Shown here: piece by piece, positions 1-9,572 of the stretch
Layout: each line of letters begins with the position of its first letter
Numbering within the stretch: the stretch's first letter is position 1
Source of the DNA: a virus
Virus record (IMG/VR): IMGVR_UViG_3300035438_000665
Location: 1-26,641 of that record
DNA length: 26,641 nucleotides
Strand: one strand, 5' to 3'
Program-made: the position numbers and the translations under genes
Notes under the pieces: generated by a model
What the model saw: the letters and a program-made list of their open reading frames with translations, nothing else
Told to the model about the DNA's origin: nothing
Databases searched by the model: none

Positions 1-1687
1 AGGACTTTAGTTGATAACCATTAAAGGTTGGGCCCTTAGTGGAGTCTGTGCTAAAGCGCTTAAGTGTGAACTTAAACGATAGGTACTCTTGTGGCCCTGC
101 AGGATAAGATACATTTACCTCTGGGGTAAAATCTCCTTCAGCAAAGTTACCAATCACATATGCTGAGTCAGCATTGTCAATTGACTCCATTGTTAAAGCA
201 CCATAGGTGTTATTGATACGAGCCTTTAAGTTCTTAAAGACTTTATTCTCTAGTGTGCCATAACGAATCTTACCAGTTGTTACGTAGCCAGATGATATTA
301 GGGTTGACGCAGATTCTACGTAGACTGCACCATCAGTAGATGCGGCATATGCGGTAGCGAACATAAGTCTATCAGCAGTGGTTGGGTCAGTATTGCCATC
401 AAAGCAGACAGCAGTTGTTGGATGCGCAGTTACTCCAGGAAAGTAAACATCGTTAGCATAAGCAAAGCGTAGTGTCTCTATCTCAGAACCTAAATCAATA
501 CGGACGAGTCCAGGCTCTCCACCAACAGATGTCGCGCACCATACAAACTTATCACGTGCTGCAAAGTCATAGCATGGTTGTGATGTCTCAACAATTAGTG
601 GGCCATAGTTAATAGAACCATCTTGGTCAGATACAATAGCGGCACGAACACCTTTGTTAGTACCAATCATCATATAGCCAAGGTAGTAGAAAATCTTATG
701 TACGATTTCACCTGCTGGCATTTCTGCTGCAGTAATTGCTGAGGTTAGTGTTGGCATTACGCCTGATGTATTAAGTGTAAACTTTTGAATAGTTGACTGG
801 CTACCATTGTAACCAGCAATATAAATAGCAGGACCAGATGCAGCAACAGATGTGTATACGTGAGTTGAAGTTGGATTAGTGTATACAGCAGTTGGCATTG
901 CTGTTGCCGATGTGGCGAATTCATATACCTTATTATCGGCACACAAGACAATTCTATCTTTTACATACTCCATAGTAGCATTTGATATTGTGCCAACTTC
1001 ATCAAACATTTTTGTATTAGCATCTGATGAAGTTAAAGTCAATGCTTTCTTATATACAGTTTTTTTAGTTGATGTATTGGTAATCCAATAAGCAAAAGTT
1101 CCATCATCGCAGATAGCGTATACAGGCGAATCAGTGCCAGCATTGTAGTCAATGAAGTGAACTGGATTACTTGGGTCTGTTACCTTAATCTTGTCTACGT
1201 CATACTCATCATGTAGCAAAGCACCAGTAAAGGTGCTCCACTTGATAGAGCGCATATGCTGTTGAACAACACCATTAGACGCAATTGGACCAGTCGTAGC
1301 ATGGCCTGATGTACAGGACTTAAGTAGCGTTGCTTGTCCTTTAGTCCAGATGTCGACACCTTTGCTATCAGCAAATCGGTATGATACTAATTCACCAGCA
1401 GATGGGTCGAAAAACTTGATACCTGAACCATTATGGAATGATGACTGAGCACGAACCCACCAACCAGTAATAGATTGCTCACCAGGCTCAGTGCTCTGGT
1501 CAATCTGTTGCTTGCGGTATTGTGCTGTCTGACGACGATAAGGAGTCTCATCGCTTGTTGTTAGGAAGAATGGTTGAGTACCAACTGCTATATCGTAAGA
1601 CTCAGCCGTCCCCGAGTAGGCAGTATTGCCAACAGGGTTAGATAAGTTATAGGGAATTCCCTCGGTAATATCATCGCCATATGCCAT
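1..1687 (-). CDS. Large tail protein, propeller-like, 3' end cut by window edge
   Basis: The open frame starts at ATG 1687 (MAYGDDITEGIPYNL) and stays open to base 1, giving at least 562 residues; the stop lies outside the window. The ATG shares one base with the TAA of the upstream gene (TAATG), which fixes the start. The N-terminal part contains GWWVRAQSSFHNGSG. The middle and C-terminal parts contain several short hydrophobic strand pairs such as RIVLCADNKVYEF, IYIAGYNGSQ, YMMIGTNKGV and FVWCATSVGGEPGLVRIDL, a spacing typical of beta-propeller blades. I infer a tail tip, tail fibre or receptor-binding structural protein from this pattern and from its place after three adhesin-like genes. 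No catalytic motif is seen. Phage structural identity is fairly safe; the exact role is not. Confidence 0.75.
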   Translation of the reverse strand, partial: MAYGDDITEGIPYNLSNPVGNTAYSGTAESYDIAVGTQPFFLTTSDETPYRRQTAQYRKQQIDQSTEPGEQSITGWWVRAQSSFHNGSGIKFFDPSAGELVSYRFADSKGVDIWTKGQATLLKSCTSGHATTGPIASNGVVQQHMRSIKWSTFTGALLHDEYDVDKIKVTDPSNPVHFIDYNAGTDSPVYAICDDGTFAYWITNTSTKKTVYKKALTLTSSDANTKMFDEVGTISNATMEYVKDRIVLCADNKVYEFATSATAMPTAVYTNPTSTHVYTSVAASGPAIYIAGYNGSQSTIQKFTLNTSGVMPTLTSAITAAEMPAGEIVHKIFYYLGYMMIGTNKGVRAAIVSDQDGSINYGPLIVETSQPCYDFAARDKFVWCATSVGGEPGLVRIDLGSEIETLRFAYANDVYFPGVTAHPTTAVCFDGNTDPTTADRLMFATAYAASTDGAVYVESASTLISSGYVTTGKIRYGTLENKVFKNLKARINNTYGALTMESIDNADSAYVIGNFAEGDFTPEVNVSYPAGPQEYLSFKFTLKRFSTDSTKGPTFNGYQLKS

Positions 1688-2598
1688 TAGAAAGTTATAC
1701 TCCCGCTTCCAGTAAACTTGTAAATTCTATATCCACCTGTGTTGGTGATTGTTGGTGAACCTGTTGTCTCAGATGCTGGAGCATAAATGTCCGCGTAACG
1801 AAGAACAACAATTCCCGAAGAACCACTTGTTGGACCAACTGAATTGCCAAGGGGATTATTATTACCAGAACCACCGCCGCCTGAACCTGTATTGGCAGCA
1901 GGAGTTGTTGCCGAAGTAGAAGCATTTCCAAAGGTTGTATATACGCAACCATTGCCGCCTACACCAGAGCCACCAAGTCCTTGAACTGGAACTGGAGTTG
2001 TCGAAACATTGTTCTGATTCATCGCACCACCACCGCCACCTGCGGCGTAAGTAACTGCTGCTCCAGTAATTGATGATGAAGTTCCTGCGCCACCATTTCC
2101 TGCATTTACACTAGCGGTACCACTTACACCTGCTCCGCTTGAACCACCACCACCTGAACCTGCGGTGTATGAGTTAGGGTTTCCTGTTGCTGCTCCACCA
2201 CCATTATTTCCTTGTCCAGAAGTTCCTGTGCCACCAGCAGCGTTAAATCCACCACCACCTGAGCCGCCATTAGCGCCTGTCACCAATGATGTATAGTTAC
2301 TTGCTGATGCCGCAGCACCTCCGCCGCCGCCTGTAGAAGTAATCGAAGAAAATACAGAATCACCGCCATTGCCAGCCGTGCCAGTACCAGAGTTTTGACC
2401 TACACCTATACCACCAGCACCAACAGTAACGGTTAAAGCAACTCCGCGAGTAACAGCAAAGCCTGTTGCAGTCCTAAAACCACCTGCACCACCGCCTCCG
2501 CCTGCTCCTCCGCCGCCGCCGCCACCGCCAACAACTAAGTATTCAACTGTTGGTGTTGCTTTCATCTTACTACTTGCGAGAATTCCTAAGATTGGCAT
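1687..2598 (-). CDS. Glycine-rich tail adhesin-like protein (copy 3)
   Basis: This 303-residue protein begins MPILGILASSKMKATPTVEYLVV. ATG 2598 overlaps the TAA of the preceding gene by one base and has AGGAG about 11 bases upstream. An ATG 27 bases further up (2625) is in frame but would overlap the neighbour more and lacks this arrangement. After a short beta start, EYLVVGGGGGGGG opens a long Gly/Ser/Thr/Ala region with many GGGG runs, ending in a compact SSGIVVLRYADIY motif and a short C-terminal beta segment. The same plan (LVVxGGGG ... VVLRY) is found in two other genes here. Glycine-rich phage proteins of this type form polyglycine II helix bundles at fibre tips in characterised adhesins, so receptor binding is inferred. 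Gly-rich composition is certain; function is by analogy. Confidence 0.75.
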   Translation of the reverse strand: MPILGILASSKMKATPTVEYLVVGGGGGGGGAGGGGGAGGFRTATGFAVTRGVALTVTVGAGGIGVGQNSGTGTAGNGGDSVFSSITSTGGGGGAAASASNYTSLVTGANGGSGGGGFNAAGGTGTSGQGNNGGGAATGNPNSYTAGSGGGGSSGAGVSGTASVNAGNGGAGTSSSITGAAVTYAAGGGGGAMNQNNVSTTPVPVQGLGGSGVGGNGCVYTTFGNASTSATTPAANTGSGGGGSGNNNPLGNSVGPTSGSSGIVVLRYADIYAPASETTGSPTITNTGGYRIYKFTGSGSITF

Positions 2599-3443
2599 TA
2601 GGCAATATCTCCTGTCACCAACCATGTATCGGTTGCAATTTTAATACAAGTAGCAACTGAGTTAACTACTCTTACTTTAGGTGCTGTCGATGTAGCACCA
2701 GTTGAAAGTACTGTTGTAGTTCCAGAAGTAACTGCGTTAATTGTTGGTTGACCAGCACCAGTAATCCACGCTACGTGTATTTGAGTACCAACTGGAAACG
2801 CAACAGATGCGTTAGTTGGGATAGATAGTGTCTGCGCTGAGGCATTATTAGATGTTACTAACTTACCATTGTCTGCTAAAACAAAAGTATAAGTTGTAGA
2901 TGTATTAGCATTAAGAGTTAAGTTTAACTTAGGGTCATCAATTGCTGGACTTGTTAAAGTCTTATTAGTTAACGTATCAGTTGTTGCTCTACCAACTAGA
3001 GTATCAGTTGATGTAGGTAGGGTTATTGTTCCAGTATTTACAATTGTAGAAATAACTGGGGCAGTTAAAGTCTTATTAGTAAGAGTCTGTGTGCCAGTAA
3101 GGCTAACTGCACTATCAACACCAGAGGTAAAGTAAGCCAAGTCATCGCTAGTAAGCACATGCTTAACAGTTGCGCCACCCGCATGAGTGATAGCAGATGT
3201 TCCAGCACGACCACGAACAATAGTAAGTGTGTCAGATGATACGCCAGTTACAAAGACAATTTCTTCATTGACGGTATCTGGGTCAAGAGCAATAGTAAAC
3301 TGGTCAACGTTACCAGCGGTAAGACTTACTCCACCCATAAAGGCAGACGCAGTTCCTGTTGCAACAATCATAGTTGTAGCACTATTAGAGATGGAAGATG
3401 CTAATGTAGTCTCTGTACTTATAGATGAATATCGTCTTGTCAT
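2598..3443 (-). CDS. Tail fibre-like protein with TLTNKTL repeats
   Basis: A 281-residue protein (MTRRYSSISTETTLA). ATG 3443 has AGGA seven bases upstream, ten bases after the previous stop. The N-terminal third (to about residue 100) is a beta-rich domain ending EIVFVTGVSSDTLTIVRGRAG, a pattern common in phage fibre attachment domains. It is followed by two copies of a TLTNKTL(T)xP(V/A)I motif, around residues 117-127 and 155-167, a motif widespread in phage tail fibres. The C-terminal part is a Thr/Val-rich beta region with ADNGKLVTSNNASAQTLSIP, also typical of fibre shafts. It is coupled by a TAATG overlap to the glycine-rich gene downstream, so the two may form one fibre, with this protein as shaft and the glycine-rich one as tip. 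That pairing is inference. Confidence 0.75.
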   Translation of the reverse strand: MTRRYSSISTETTLASSISNSATTMIVATGTASAFMGGVSLTAGNVDQFTIALDPDTVNEEIVFVTGVSSDTLTIVRGRAGTSAITHAGGATVKHVLTSDDLAYFTSGVDSAVSLTGTQTLTNKTLTAPVISTIVNTGTITLPTSTDTLVGRATTDTLTNKTLTSPAIDDPKLNLTLNANTSTTYTFVLADNGKLVTSNNASAQTLSIPTNASVAFPVGTQIHVAWITGAGQPTINAVTSGTTTVLSTGATSTAPKVRVVNSVATCIKIATDTWLVTGDIA

Positions 3444-3452
3444 GTATTTTCC

Positions 3453-4355
3453 TTAGCGTGTGTAGTGGATTTTAGTTGGGAAGCGACCATACAAGCGACT
3501 TGATTCTTCTTGTAAGCGTTGTTGATATAGAGCATATACATATTTTGCTGCGGAAGTACCAGAGTTAGATGGCAACTTAGTATCAGCGTTATCTGATTCG
3601 GCAGAAGTTAAGTTAAGTCTGCCAACATCAATGAAGGCTAGTAGACGCGCACATGCGCCTAGGATGATTACATCTTTAGAAGTCTCTGGTAGGCTAGTTA
3701 CATCTTTGAAATCTTCTGTATTGCTTTCCAATGTATTAGGTTGTGAGGTGTACCATACTTGAACAGTGCGACCAGGACTTATATAGTCATAGATTGAGAT
3801 AGATGAGTTAGAGTTAAACGCGGTGGCATTAGCCATAGCATCCAACTTCCAACGCTTGACTGATACCCATTCTTTAGATGGGCCAACAGATTCCCAACTA
3901 ACTGAGAGAACATCTTCGCAATCATCTGGTAAAGCGTATGAAGACTGCGCTGGATTAAAAGTAAATGTGGTAGAGTTTATACCCCATAGTTTAGGAAATA
4001 CGCTACTAATTGTATCATTGATTGCTTGCTTAATAGCAACACGTGGAAATGTAGGAGATAAAGTAACCTGTGAATAAAGAGCATGTGGAGCAGGGTTAGT
4101 GTTTTGATACCCGCGACCAAAGCCAGGAATAACATTTAATGTACTGTTAGCCTTATCAAAAGAATCAACCCAGATAAGTTCATCATCAATTTCAACAACA
4201 CCTTTAGCAAGGTTGGAAGATGAACCAATTTGAATAGCAGTGGTAGTAGTTGTGATACCTGAGGTATTTGCTAGATAGGTAATGCGGTCTTGACGCATTG
4301 TATATCCAGCCAACTTGGCACGTACCTCATCGACCATATCCTTAAATGTTGCCAT
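3453..4355 (-). CDS. Probable neck/head-to-tail connector protein
   Basis: A 300-residue protein (MATFKDMVDEVRAKLAGYT) starting at ATG 4355, with GAGGAAA a few bases upstream and a 14-base overlap with the preceding gene. The N-terminal helix is followed by a beta section (VVEIDDELIWVDSFD) and then AIKQAINDTISSVFPKLWG, with a middle part containing YALPDDCEDVLSVSWE. The C-terminus is helical (AAKYVYALYQQRLQEESSRLYGRFP). The combination of a helical start, an ALPxDxxxVLxVxW segment and a helical C-terminus resembles tail-tubular or gp11-type adaptor proteins of short-tailed phages. I recognise this as a pattern rather than a firm family match, so the connector call is tentative. It could instead be another tail-base protein. 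Confidence 0.5.
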   Translation of the reverse strand: MATFKDMVDEVRAKLAGYTMRQDRITYLANTSGITTTTTAIQIGSSSNLAKGVVEIDDELIWVDSFDKANSTLNVIPGFGRGYQNTNPAPHALYSQVTLSPTFPRVAIKQAINDTISSVFPKLWGINSTTFTFNPAQSSYALPDDCEDVLSVSWESVGPSKEWVSVKRWKLDAMANATAFNSNSSISIYDYISPGRTVQVWYTSQPNTLESNTEDFKDVTSLPETSKDVIILGACARLLAFIDVGRLNLTSAESDNADTKLPSNSGTSAAKYVYALYQQRLQEESSRLYGRFPTKIHYTR

Positions 4356-4608
4356 CTGTTTCCTCTTCTATTAATTGTTCTCCTGTAATGGGTGAAACAA
4401 AAGTGTCTGTAACTTCATCGTAGGTATCGCCAATTCCTGCATACTTACCACGAATGTTGCCATTGTATGAAGTACGGATACAGCGCTGTCCTCTAAAGTT
4501 GCCATACCACTCTTCAGTTGATAATCCTTCTATCAATTCAGTTTCATCAATGCCAGTAATAACTTCTGCAACTATATTGTTTTCATCTAAAAATGCGTAA
4601 TGTGCCAT
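4342..4608 (-). CDS. Short phage protein of the MAHYAFLDENN family
   Basis: An 88-residue protein. ATG 4608 shares a base with the TAA of the preceding gene (TAATG); an in-frame ATG nine bases further up (4617) is less likely. The sequence AHYAFLDENNIVAEVITGI at the start and QRCIRTSYNGNIRGKYAGIG in the middle match a small protein family often found in marine and freshwater phages, usually beside tail genes. Members often end in a proline- and tryptophan-rich YxWDExxxxW tail. This copy instead ends in an acidic stretch (EQLIEEETDGNI) and lacks that tail. Function is unknown, and the family recognition is from memory of its sequence pattern. Confidence 0.75.
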   Translation of the reverse strand: MAHYAFLDENNIVAEVITGIDETELIEGLSTEEWYGNFRGQRCIRTSYNGNIRGKYAGIGDTYDEVTDTFVSPITGEQLIEEETDGNI

Positions 4609-5546
4609 TATGCCCAACTCACGTTTCCAGTGCCTGCTGTAATTGTTGTGTACTTAAATCCACCAGAAGCCGCTGGTGTTGAACCTGTCAAACCTGCGCC
4701 TACTGTAATTGTCAAAGTGGCTGGGTATCTGAGAATAACCACACCTGAACCACCTGCACCACCAGCACCGAAGCCAGAAAGGTATCCTCCACCGCCACCG
4801 CCACCACCAGTATTGGCAGTTCCAGCAGTTGCTGCAGTTCTAGTATTACGTCCAGCACCTCCACCAGCAGTTGCTGTTCCTGCTGTACCTGGCGAACCAG
4901 CACCACCACCACCGCCACCACCGCGACTTACAGCAGTTCCAGTAATGCTATTGCTTAATCCTGAACCACCATTACCAGCGACTGTTGGGCTTCCGTTACC
5001 GCCATCACCTCCAGCACCACCACCACCGCCACCATTACCAGCAATTGGAGTAGTTAAATGGTTGTTACCACCATCAAAACCTTGTCCAGTAGCACCTAAA
5101 CCTTTGAACGCAGGAAACTCTTTTTGAGTAGCACCACCGCCAGAACCACCAACACCGCCAACAAGCACGTTGTTAATTGAAGAGCCTCTTCCACCACCTA
5201 TGGAAGTTATGGTTGCAAATACGCTATTGTTTCCACTGCCAGCATCCGTTCCTGATGAGGTACCAGCGGTTCCACCGCCACCTACGGTAACCGTGTAGTT
5301 TGTTGACAAAGCAATAACAAATTTCTTTTCAGCAATAGAGTTTTGACCTGATATTCCAGCAGAAGTTCTGTAACCACCAGCACCACCACCGCCACCAGAT
5401 AGTCCACCACCACCACCTCCAGCAATAACAAGGTAATCAATGCCCGCTATTCTTGATGGAACGGAAATAGTTTGAGTACCTGATGTCTGGCTAAACCAGT
5501 CAGAAACCTGACTTGATGAAAGCGTTCTGAGAAATGAACCACTCAT
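4608..5546 (-). CDS. Glycine-rich tail adhesin-like protein (copy 2)
   Basis: A 312-residue protein (MSGSFLRTLSSSQVSDWF). ATG 5546 overlaps the upstream stop as ATGA. The N-terminal SxFLRxxSSSQVSDxF segment is shared with the preceding gene and probably joins the protein to the fibre or to its partner. YLVIAGGGGGGLSGGGGGAGG opens a glycine-rich region that runs to about residue 270 with more than ten GGGG runs, closing with GGSGVVILRYP. A C-terminal segment of about 35 residues (LTITVGAGLTGSTPAASGG) follows. Characterised phage adhesins with similar composition build polyglycine II bundles whose loops contact the receptor, so a host-recognition role is inferred. The neighbour (5543-6457) is a clear paralogue. 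Confidence 0.75.
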   Translation of the reverse strand: MSGSFLRTLSSSQVSDWFSQTSGTQTISVPSRIAGIDYLVIAGGGGGGLSGGGGGAGGYRTSAGISGQNSIAEKKFVIALSTNYTVTVGGGGTAGTSSGTDAGSGNNSVFATITSIGGGRGSSINNVLVGGVGGSGGGATQKEFPAFKGLGATGQGFDGGNNHLTTPIAGNGGGGGGAGGDGGNGSPTVAGNGGSGLSNSITGTAVSRGGGGGGGAGSPGTAGTATAGGGAGRNTRTAATAGTANTGGGGGGGGYLSGFGAGGAGGSGVVILRYPATLTITVGAGLTGSTPAASGGFKYTTITAGTGNVSWA

Positions 5547-6457
5547 ACCGCATACCTCACTATAATTAATCCGTTAGCACCAGCACCACCACCAATAGCG
5601 GTACCAATGTTCGAACCAGCACCACCACCTGAACCAGTGTTAGCGACAGCATCTACACCAGCAGTAGTTGAAGTTCCTGACGCACCGCCTCCGCCAAGTC
5701 CTCCAGCGATAGACGGAGTACCGCCAGCGCCCGAACCACCTCCGCCACCACCAGCAAGGTAATTACTTACACCTAAACCAGTTGCGGATAATGCTGCCGT
5801 TAATGCGCCCCAGTTTGTAACTGAGGTAGTTCCAACGCCACCAGTGCTACCAGTATTGGTTGAAGCATTATCTGTACCAGTTGCGCCAGCACCACCACCA
5901 CCAGCGCCTGAAGCGCCAGATGTAGCAGTTCTATTACCACCACGAAAACCTTGTCCAGAAGTACCAGCACCACCGTTTCCGATAGTTGTAGTTCCAGCAC
6001 CTCCGCCACCCGAGCCACCAGCAGCGCCAGTATTGGGATAAGCACCACCACCACCGCCGACAGCGGCAGTTAGCGTTCCAAATTGTGAATTACTTCCATA
6101 CCCACCAGTAGTGCTTTGACTTCCATTACCGCCCATACCAATAAGAACTCTTTGAGGAGTTGTTATTGCTTGTGTAGCAAACGCTATTACGCCACCCGCA
6201 CCGCCACCACCGCCGTATGAAAATCCTCCACCTCCACCGCCAGCGACAACTAAAATGTCGCAAGTTACAGATGGAACTGTTGGGGCAAATGTGCCACTCA
6301 AAGTAAAGGCGTGATAGACATAATCGCTGGTAACTGTAATTGTTCCACCAGTTGCCTTTACTGAACTTTGGCGTGAAGGAACCGCTACTCCGTTACCCAT
6401 TTTGAATGAATCAGAGACTTGGCTAGAAGAAACCATACGGCGTAAAAAATAAGCCAT
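5543..6457 (-). CDS. Glycine-rich tail adhesin-like protein (copy 1)
   Basis: A 304-residue protein (MAYFLRRMVSSSQVSDSF). ATG 6457 shares a base with the upstream TAA, and its stop overlaps the next start as ATGA, so translation is coupled on both sides. The first 80 residues hold the SSSQVSDSF segment and a beta stretch (VYHAFTLSGTFAP). CDILVVAGGGGGGFSYGG then opens a glycine-rich region extending almost to the end, which is GANGLIIVRYAV. The (L/I)(V/I)VRY ending corresponds to VVILRY and VVLRY in the other two copies. The copies differ greatly in the loops between glycine runs, as expected if those loops bind receptors, but that role is inferred by analogy to known phage adhesins. Confidence 0.75.
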   Translation of the reverse strand: MAYFLRRMVSSSQVSDSFKMGNGVAVPSRQSSVKATGGTITVTSDYVYHAFTLSGTFAPTVPSVTCDILVVAGGGGGGFSYGGGGGAGGVIAFATQAITTPQRVLIGMGGNGSQSTTGGYGSNSQFGTLTAAVGGGGGAYPNTGAAGGSGGGGAGTTTIGNGGAGTSGQGFRGGNRTATSGASGAGGGGAGATGTDNASTNTGSTGGVGTTSVTNWGALTAALSATGLGVSNYLAGGGGGGSGAGGTPSIAGGLGGGGASGTSTTAGVDAVANTGSGGGAGSNIGTAIGGGAGANGLIIVRYAV

Positions 6458-6825
6458 TAGGAAATCCTATTTACATATCCTGAAATTGTAATCACATTTG
6501 TTGTGCCAGCGTAAGCGGCAACAGTATTTGCTGCGCTACCTGTACCAGTAATAATTAGTCCAGGTACAACCAAAGTTAAACCTGATGTTGCAGGGATAGA
6601 TAATTTAATTTCATTATCAACGGCAGTTACGCCGCCCCATTGGATAGTTAATATAACCGCACTTGCTGACGAGTTGTAGGCATAAAGCCAGACTTCATCT
6701 TCAATAGATGATGATGTGCCTGTTGCGTGGATAGTTGTACCAGCACTACCAGAAGTAGTAGCAGCAATTTTAATTGCCTTGCCTTGGGTACTACCTGATA
6801 ATAGTTCTTTTGTAAAAGTTGCCAT
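6457..6825 (-). CDS. Small beta-rich virion protein
   Basis: A 122-residue protein (MATFTKELLSGSTQGKAIKI) with AGGAT upstream of ATG 6825, placed between the collagen-like fibre gene and the first glycine-rich gene, which it joins by a TAATG overlap. The sequence alternates hydrophobic and Thr/Ser/Gly residues (DEVWLYAYNSSASAVILTIQWGG; LTLVVPGLIITGTGSAANTV), as in a beta-sandwich. No signal peptide or membrane segment is apparent. The context suggests a fibre accessory, decoration or trimerisation component. I do not recognise a family with certainty. Confidence 0.65.
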   Translation of the reverse strand: MATFTKELLSGSTQGKAIKIAATTSGSAGTTIHATGTSSSIEDEVWLYAYNSSASAVILTIQWGGVTAVDNEIKLSIPATSGLTLVVPGLIITGTGSAANTVAAYAGTTNVITISGYVNRIS

Positions 6826-6834
6826 TGTCTTATC

Positions 6835-7940
<1,106 letters not shown>

Positions 7941-7944
<4 letters not shown>

Positions 7945-8282
7945 TGAGTCACGCTCGGAGTTACTACGAATTTACCTTCCAGGAGACGTGTCACTACAGA
8001 GCCTGAGTCAAGGATTAAGTCATAAGCGTAACGGCTTGCTTCTAAATCAGCAGTTATGGTTGAACTTAAAGTGACCGTAACTTGTCCTGTTCCACCAACA
8101 ATAGCAATGCGAGCATTAGCGGTTGAGGCAGTCAGTGTAGTTTCATTAGAACCAACGAATGGTCGGACAGTCATGGTGGCTGTGTAGCCAGTCAGGTTCC
8201 AAGCAGTATCGCCAGTCTTAACTGTGAACTGGAAAGTAAATGTTGCACCCTGCTCGCAGGTAATATTATATTTAGCACTCAT
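7941..8282 (-). CDS. Ig/baseplate-like small beta protein of the fibre cassette
   Basis: A 113-residue protein ([20 protein letters not shown]). ATG 8282 shares a base with the preceding TAA, and its own TGA overlaps the collagen-like gene start. The order EQGATFxFxFTVKTG, then [23 protein letters not shown] and [25 protein letters not shown] matches a common phage family of about 110 residues usually located next to tail fibre genes. The predicted fold is an all-beta sandwich. It probably connects a fibre to the tail base. The family has no assigned activity that I can name. Confidence 0.75.
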
Positions 8283-8548
8283 TATGCGTTAATGCTCCTT
8301 AGTGCAGCAGGGGCTGCTAGTCCTGTGGTGCCAGCAAGTTCATTGCAAACACCATCAATATCCTTGAACTTATCTCGAGTGCGAGAAGAAGAAACTTTAA
8401 TGTTAAGAGCACCTACTGTAGCCAAACCAGTGGTACCCGCCCAGGCATTCGCAGCACCTTGTTCATCTTTATAGTTTGCTACATTGGTTATGCCAGCAAG
8501 ACGATTAAGTTCTTGAGTCAGACTGCTTCCTGCTTTGCCTAGTGCCAT
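8282..8548 (-). CDS. Small protein with an internal duplication
   Basis: An 88-residue protein (MALGKAGSSLTQELNRLAG). It contains a repeated segment: AWAGTTGLATVGALNIK near residues 35-51 and ELAGTTGLAAPAALRSI near residues 70-86, each preceded by a charged linker. ATG 8548 lies 13 bases after the glycosyltransferase stop, and its TAA is coupled to the next gene by TAATG. It sits at the head of the tail-fibre cassette and is probably a virion protein. I do not recognise a family with a known function. Confidence 0.65.
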   Translation of the reverse strand: MALGKAGSSLTQELNRLAGITNVANYKDEQGAANAWAGTTGLATVGALNIKVSSSRTRDKFKDIDGVCNELAGTTGLAAPAALRSINA

Positions 8549-8560
8549 TTGTTAACCTTT

Positions 8561-9286
8561 CTACTTCATATAATCTGGGGTAATCAATTTACTCTTAGGC
8601 TTCTTAGGTTCTTCTTGAGCACCCATGAAAGCGTTGTAGTAATTAATATCAAACGAGAATCGTTTCATATGTGGAACAGTTGCGCCTGTGTGCGCAAATA
8701 GTGGAACATCTGCTTTATCGCATAGTGCAAAGAAAAAGATATCTTCACCTAGGAAATTCTTGCCATGTCCAATATCTGAGAACAATGGTCCCTCTGGGAC
8801 GACTGCTCTAATTCTATCTACAACGCTTCTGTGCATTAGGACGTATCCCATGCCTGCTGCGCCTACCTGCATTAGTTGGTTCTTTGGCATTGGGTGAATA
8901 CGCTTAACACCGATTTGATTCTCGTTAACTACGAAGTCAAACAATGTTGGCATTGGTGTCATAAGAGTTTCTTCAGGTTGGTCAGTTGTAAAGTAAACAC
9001 CTGTCAACATTGGACGCTCTTGAACATCTTTGTTATCCCAAAGCAACTTAAAAGTATCTACGCTGATTACAACATCTGAGTCTACCCAAAGTAGCCAGTC
9101 AGACTTGTTGTTGTCATACCAGTAGTTAATTACCTTGTCACGCTGTCTTGCAATTTGATTGCCTTGACTACGCAAAGTAGTTGTGACTTCAACTCCAGAA
9201 TGGAGCATTACATCAGTAACGCCTTGCATAAACTTGCCATCAACCATACCGTTATCGCACCAGGCGATTGCTAATTTGTCAGTCAT
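8561..9286 (-). CDS. GT-A-type glycosyltransferase-like protein
   Basis: A 241-residue protein starting MTDKLAIAWCDNGMVDGKF. ATG 9286 follows GGTGGGGACA, the same ribosome-binding context as the Ntn-peptidase gene; a GTG nine bases further up is in frame but would lie inside this signal. Motifs fit a GT-A fold: RSQGNQIARQRDKVINYW early on, LLWVDSDVVI with the DxD metal/nucleotide-sugar motif near residue 70, GAAGMGYVLMHRSVVDRI in the acceptor region, and FLGEDIFFFALCDKADVPL with a GED triad. A C-terminal Lys/Pro-rich tail (EEPKKPKSK) follows. It sits among capsid and tail genes, so it may glycosylate a virion protein or alter the host surface. The sugar and acceptor cannot be told from sequence. 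Confidence 0.8.
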   Translation of the reverse strand: MTDKLAIAWCDNGMVDGKFMQGVTDVMLHSGVEVTTTLRSQGNQIARQRDKVINYWYDNNKSDWLLWVDSDVVISVDTFKLLWDNKDVQERPMLTGVYFTTDQPEETLMTPMPTLFDFVVNENQIGVKRIHPMPKNQLMQVGAAGMGYVLMHRSVVDRIRAVVPEGPLFSDIGHGKNFLGEDIFFFALCDKADVPLFAHTGATVPHMKRFSFDINYYNAFMGAQEEPKKPKSKLITPDYMK

Positions 9287-9305
9287 TGTCCCCACCTTTA
9301 GTTAG

Positions 9306-9563
9306 TTACCACTTAACCTTATCTGCCCAATATGCTGCAGACATCTTACCTTTTGCAATGTTCTTTGCATGACGCGCCTTAAATGATGCTTGACGTGCCG
9401 TTGGCTTCTTATCGCCAGTGACACCCTGTTGACCAAAGCGAATAGTCTTAACCTGAGTACCTTCTTTAGCCACAACTACGTGTGACTTCTTTGGGTGACT
9501 GGGTGTACGCTTTGGCTTATTAAAACCAGATACGCCTGCTCGCTTTAGTCTTGGGTCGCTCAT
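9306..9563 (-). CDS. Basic phage protein, possible DNA/RNA-associated virion protein
   Basis: An 85-residue, strongly basic protein (MSDPRLKRAGVSGFNKPKRT). Recognisable blocks are SHPKKSHVVVAKEGTQVKTIRFGQ and a C-terminal ARHAKNIAKGKMSAAYWADKVKW, both seen in small proteins encoded by many aquatic phages near head genes. It has about 20 Lys/Arg and few acidic residues, consistent with nucleic-acid contact or head association. No catalytic motif is visible. The next upstream gene (9573-9728) lies nine bases away. Conserved phage protein of unknown function; the family match is from pattern memory. Confidence 0.75.
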   Translation of the reverse strand: MSDPRLKRAGVSGFNKPKRTPSHPKKSHVVVAKEGTQVKTIRFGQQGVTGDKKPTARQASFKARHAKNIAKGKMSAAYWADKVKW

Positions 9564-9572
9564 TTTAAATCC

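Noticed and set aside
4600-5127. Long proline-rich plus-strand frame
   Set aside because: It is the complement of the glycine-rich gene: Gly codons GGN read as CCN (Pro) on the other strand. No ribosome-binding site or context supports it. Similar Pro/Ala frames at 5844-6041 and 7121-7663 are rejected for the same reason.
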